From Streptomyces sp. NBC_00249 (GTDB lineage: Bacteria > Actinomycetota > Actinomycetes > Streptomycetales > Streptomycetaceae), in NCBI RefSeq assembly GCF_026342355.1, contig NZ_JAPEMV010000002.1, positions 930,001-994,000 on the forward strand: a DNA stretch of 64,000 bases. Direction: 5' to 3'. A program made the position numbers and the translations under genes. This document shows positions 61,490 to 64,000 of the stretch, in pieces (within the stretch, counting starts at the first letter, position 1; every line of letters begins with the position of its first letter). The notes beneath the pieces were generated by a model. That model made no database searches and had not been told where the DNA came from. It worked only from the letters and a program-made list of their open reading frames with translations.

Positions 61490-62053
61490 TCAGCGGACGG
61501 TGAAGCGGACCGCGCTCTCCAGGAAGGGGACCTCCAGCCACGGCTTGGGCTCCATCACCAGCGCGAGCAGCGTGATCGCCACGCCCAGCACCCCGTACGT
61601 GAGCATGTCCGTGAAGCGGGAGCGCACCGCGAGCATCCCCACCGAGGGCAGCAGCCGCCGCAGTACCGCCGCCGCGATCAGCGCGACCCCGATGATCAGG
61701 CAGCCGACCCGCGGGTGCCCCATAGCCGTGGCCAGCAGCCCCGCCGCGGTGGCGGCGAGGACGCTGAGCATCGGCCACTGGCGGGCGGGCGCGGAGACGG
61801 CCCCCGGGATGGCCCGGCCGCCGCCCTCGGGGCGGGCCGTGTCCTGGGTGACGGACGGGAAGCGCCGGGACTTCGCGGCGGCCCGCGGCCCGGCGGCGGT
61901 GGCTGCGGCTGCGGCTCCTACGGCTGGGGCTGCGGCCGTCGCGGCTTCCGGCTCCTCCGGCACCCGGGCGGCGGGCTTCGCGGGGGCTTCCGTACCGTCG
62001 GTGCCGCCCGTACCGCCCGCCTCCCCGGTGCCCGGGCCCGGTTCAGCCCGCAC
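61490..62053 (-). CDS. DUF3017 membrane protein
   Basis: A 187-residue protein. The first 90 residues are an Ala/Pro/Gly-rich disordered part; the rest is three membrane spans ([60 protein letters not shown]) with the DUF3017 pattern of a conserved GHPRVG turn. GTG 62053 overlaps the folD coding end by 11 bases. The folD-DUF3017 pair is conserved in actinobacteria; its function is unknown. Confidence 0.85.
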   Translation of the reverse strand: MRAEPGPGTGEAGGTGGTDGTEAPAKPAARVPEEPEAATAAAPAVGAAAAATAAGPRAAAKSRRFPSVTQDTARPEGGGRAIPGAVSAPARQWPMLSVLAATAAGLLATAMGHPRVGCLIIGVALIAAAVLRRLLPSVGMLAVRSRFTDMLTYGVLGVAITLLALVMEPKPWLEVPFLESAVRFTVR

Positions 62054-62903
62054 TGGTGGTCCGTTCCGCCGCCTCGACGACGTTCACCAGCAGCTGAGCC
62101 CGGGTCATCGGGCCCACACCGCCCGGGTTCGGGGACATCCAGCCCGCCACCTCGGCGACGCCCGGGTGGACGTCCCCGACGATCTTGCCGTTCTCGTCGC
62201 GGCTGACGCCGACGTCGAGCACGGCCGCGCCCGGCTTCACGTCCTCCGGCTTCACCAGGTGCGGGACGCCGGCCGCCGCGACGACGATGTCCGCCTGGCG
62301 CAGCAGCCCGGACAGGTCACGCGTACCGGTGTGGCACAGGGTCACGGTGGCGTTCTCGGACTTGCGGGTGAGCAGCAGGCCGATGGACCGGCCGACGGTG
62401 ATGCCCCGGCCGAGGACGACGACGTGCGCGCCGTTGATCTGGACGTCGTGGTGGCGCAGCAGCTCGACGATCCCGTACGGGGTGCAGGGCAGCGGGCCCG
62501 GCTCGTTCAGGACCAGCTTGCCCAGCGACATGGGGTGCAGGCCGTCCGCGTCCTTGGCGGGGTCCATCAGTTCCAGGACGCGGTTGGTGTCGATGCCCTT
62601 GGGGAGCGGGAGTTGGACGATGTAGCCGGTGCAGTCGGGGTTCGCGTTCAGCTCCCGCACGACCTCCTCGATGTCCTCCTGGGAGGCGGTGGCGGGCAGT
62701 TCGCGCTGGATGGAGGCGATGCCGACCTCGGCGCAGTCCTTGTGCTTGCCGTTGACGTACCAGCGGCTGCCCGGATCGTCGCCGACCAGCAGGGTGCCGA
62801 GACCCGGGGTGATGCCCCGGGCCTTCAGCGCCGCCACTCGGACGGTCAGTTCGGACTTGATCGCGGCTGCGGTGGCCTTGCCATCGAGAATCTGGGCGGT
62901 CAT
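62043..62903 (-). CDS. folD: Methylene-THF dehydrogenase / methenyl-THF cyclohydrolase
   Basis: A 286-residue bifunctional enzyme that oxidises 5,10-methylene-THF and hydrolyses the product to 10-formyl-THF. The catalytic region has [14 protein letters not shown], with the Lys of the YxxxK motif; QLPLPKGID is the folate site; [18 protein letters not shown] binds NADP, with GRG-x-TVG-x slightly different from the usual GRSxxVG. End [20 protein letters not shown] is standard. ATG 62903 with GGGAGGATGCCCGC upstream. Supplies formyl groups to PurH, encoded 1 kb away. Confidence 0.97.
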   Translation of the reverse strand: MTAQILDGKATAAAIKSELTVRVAALKARGITPGLGTLLVGDDPGSRWYVNGKHKDCAEVGIASIQRELPATASQEDIEEVVRELNANPDCTGYIVQLPLPKGIDTNRVLELMDPAKDADGLHPMSLGKLVLNEPGPLPCTPYGIVELLRHHDVQINGAHVVVLGRGITVGRSIGLLLTRKSENATVTLCHTGTRDLSGLLRQADIVVAAAGVPHLVKPEDVKPGAAVLDVGVSRDENGKIVGDVHPGVAEVAGWMSPNPGGVGPMTRAQLLVNVVEAAERTTSAG

Positions 62904-62971
62904 GCGGGCATCCTCCCGGATGGAGCGGCCCCGGTTCCAGTCGGGTGGACACCGGGCCGGACGGTTGATTG

Positions 62972-62988
62972 CACTTGCACAACAAGTG
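62972..62988. promoter_or_regulatory. Inverted repeat in the divergent folD / membrane protein gap
   Basis: CACTTG and CAAGTG separated by five bases, 69 bases upstream of folD in its promoter area. Possible operator; no regulator known to me matches. Confidence 0.35.
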
Positions 62989-63157
62989 TGGCGCGCCCCG
63001 TGAACCGGCTGGACAATCCCGGTCCGTCCGGACCACGATGACCGCACAGCACGATGTCGGAAAGAGTGCCGCGGGCAGTGCCGGGGGGCGGACCGCATAA
63101 CGCAGGTGTCCTCCACGCCTGCCGTGCGTCCCCGCACTTCACGGAGGAAACACCCAG

Positions 63158-63748
63158 ATGAGCTTCGGCGACCCGAACAACCCTTACGGGCAGCAGCCGC
63201 AGGCCCCGCAGGGCCAGCCCGGTTACGGCTACCCGCAGCAGGCCCCGCAGGGCGTCCCGGCCCAGGGCGGCTACGGCTACCCGGCCGGCGCGGCGCAGGC
63301 GTACCCGGGTGGCTACCCGGGCGGCCCGGTCACGATGCCGGGCGGGGTGAAGGCTGCGCGCGTCATGCTCTGGGTGATCGCCGGTCTCCAGGTCATCGGC
63401 ATCGGCGTCCTCTTCGCGGCGATCGCGCTGATCCAGAAGCTGAAGGACGAGCCGGAACTCCAGGGCAACGCCCAGTTCGAGGACATGGCCAAGCTCGGCT
63501 CCGGCGTGCTGTACGCGCTGATCGCCCTGGCCGTGGTCTACATGATCGCGTCCATCGTGCTGGCGATCCAGATGGGCAAGGGCGGCAACGGTGCCCGTAT
63601 CGGCACCATCGTGTACGCCTCGCTCGGCCTCGTGCTGAGCCTGTACCCGTTCTTCCCGCTCAGCCTGGTGCACCTGGTCCTGCTGATCCTGATCATCGTC
63701 TTCGTGGCGAAGTCGGACGGCGCAGCCTGGTTCAACCGCCAGCGCTGA
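63158..63748 (+). CDS. Small membrane protein with Gly/Pro/Tyr/Gln-rich N-terminus
   Basis: A 196-residue protein. Residues 1-65 are low complexity ([20 protein letters not shown] and similar), then four membrane spans: [60 protein letters not shown] and [16 protein letters not shown]. Proteins of this layout are common in Streptomyces, function unknown. ATG 63158 has GGAGG nine bases ahead. The strong bidirectional terminator follows. Confidence 0.85.
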   Translation: MSFGDPNNPYGQQPQAPQGQPGYGYPQQAPQGVPAQGGYGYPAGAAQAYPGGYPGGPVTMPGGVKAARVMLWVIAGLQVIGIGVLFAAIALIQKLKDEPELQGNAQFEDMAKLGSGVLYALIALAVVYMIASIVLAIQMGKGGNGARIGTIVYASLGLVLSLYPFFPLSLVHLVLLILIIVFVAKSDGAAWFNRQR

Positions 63749-63769
63749 CCCGCTGACGGCAGTACCTAC

Positions 63770-63808
63770 GCGAAGGCCGCGTCCCGCAGTGCGGGACGCG
63801 GCCTTCGC
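63770..63808. terminator. Bidirectional terminator between the membrane protein and purH
   Basis: A 19-base perfect inverted repeat, GCGAAGGCCGCGTCCCGCA (63770-63788) with its complement at 63790-63808 and a 1-base loop centre, between convergent genes. Confidence 0.92.
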
Positions 63809-63823
63809 CGTGTTCGGGGCCCG

Positions 63824-64000
63824 TCAGTGGAAGAAGTGGCGGGTACCGGTGAAGTACATCGTCACGCCGGCCTTCTTCGCGGCCTCGACGACCTGCTCGT
63901 CACGGACCGAACCGCCCGGCTGGACGACGGCCTTGATGCCCGCGCCGGTCAGGATCTCCAGCCCGTCCGGGAAGGGGAAGAACGCGTCGGAGGCGGCGTA
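63824..64000 (-). CDS. purH: PurH (AICAR transformylase / IMP cyclohydrolase), C-terminal end
   Basis: Only the last 58 codons are in the window. They read [20 protein letters not shown], then [20 protein letters not shown] and the end [11 protein letters not shown], exactly the PurH C-terminus including the conserved QPGGS-x-RD and TGxRHFxH motifs. PurH does the last two steps of IMP synthesis and uses 10-formyl-THF made by FolD. The rest lies to the right of the window. Confidence 0.97.
   Translation of the reverse strand, partial: YAASDAFFPFPDGLEILTGAGIKAVVQPGGSVRDEQVVEAAKKAGVTMYFTGTRHFFH

Noticed and set aside
62904..62972. Possible second ZTP or THF riboswitch in the folD leader
   Set aside because: It has GACTGGAACC but no CGCCUGGGC partner, and the leader is too short for the aptamer.

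Overview
The window is a very GC-rich actinobacterial chromosome segment, most probably Streptomyces. The evidence is GC-saturated third codon positions, frequent GTG and TTG starts, GTGA and TGATG gene overlaps, and gene families typical of that genus (SCO4848-type membrane protein, DUF6716 glycosyltransferase, paired L,D-transpeptidases, ECF sigma factors). It reads mainly as conserved core chromosome with one small accessory island. I saw no tRNA, rRNA, transposase, prophage or CRISPR array.

Layout. 1-3.2 kb: end of an MFS exporter, a secreted L,D-transpeptidase, an ECF sigma factor with a SnoaL-like tail, and a convergent STAS protein. 3.4-10.6 kb: a nucleoside uptake and salvage locus, all on the minus strand (BMP lipoprotein, ABC ATPase, two permeases, cytidine deaminase, thymidine phosphorylase), with a shared palindrome near CTACGCGCGTAG in front of three units. 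10.8-12 kb: an M20 amidohydrolase. 12.2-19 kb: a cell-surface glycan cluster for a nonulosonic (sialic acid or Kdn-like) polymer, with a cytidylyltransferase fused in frame to a NeuB-type synthase, two polysialyltransferase-like proteins, DUF6716 and GT2. 19-23.7 kb: LeuE exporter, a second L,D-transpeptidase, an ECF sigma factor with a coupled membrane partner, and an OHCU-decarboxylase-family protein. 23.8-27.2 kb: sdhCDAB.

27.4-31.2 kb is the most unusual part. It holds an XRE/TPR regulator and a duplicated-repeat protein on one strand. Divergent to these are a 77-aa small protein, a 47-aa peptide with a strong ribosome binding site, a hairpin, and an enzyme of the HExxH (2-oxoglutarate-type peptide beta-hydroxylase) family. 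A pentapeptide-repeat protein is convergent. I read this as a compact, probably undescribed RiPP-type locus with no radical SAM or lanthipeptide synthetase in sight.

31.4-47.6 kb: a Ser/Thr kinase with an extracellular ricin-like domain, a serine DD-peptidase-like enzyme, two alpha/beta hydrolases, a kinase-fold protein, a DoxX-like membrane/DCC/TetR operon with two TTGAACNTGTTCAA operators, an MFS/MarR divergent pair with CTCAACGTTGAG operators, a family 5 solute-binding protein, a metallophosphoesterase whose coding sequence carries two copies of an intergenic repeat, SCO4848, a D,D-carboxypeptidase, a BrkB-type protein and a 2H phosphoesterase. 47.7-64 kb: trpS, glyA behind a ZTP riboswitch, rocD, a YgiB/YgiC-like pair, a DMT transporter, a MocR regulator opposite an AhpD-like protein, a three-gene membrane group, mdh, DUF3017-folD, a small membrane protein, and the 3' end of purH. 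glyA, folD and purH place one-carbon and purine metabolism together. A dispersed palindromic repeat (core CCGCCGGCGTTTGAGG) fills the two longest intergenic gaps.
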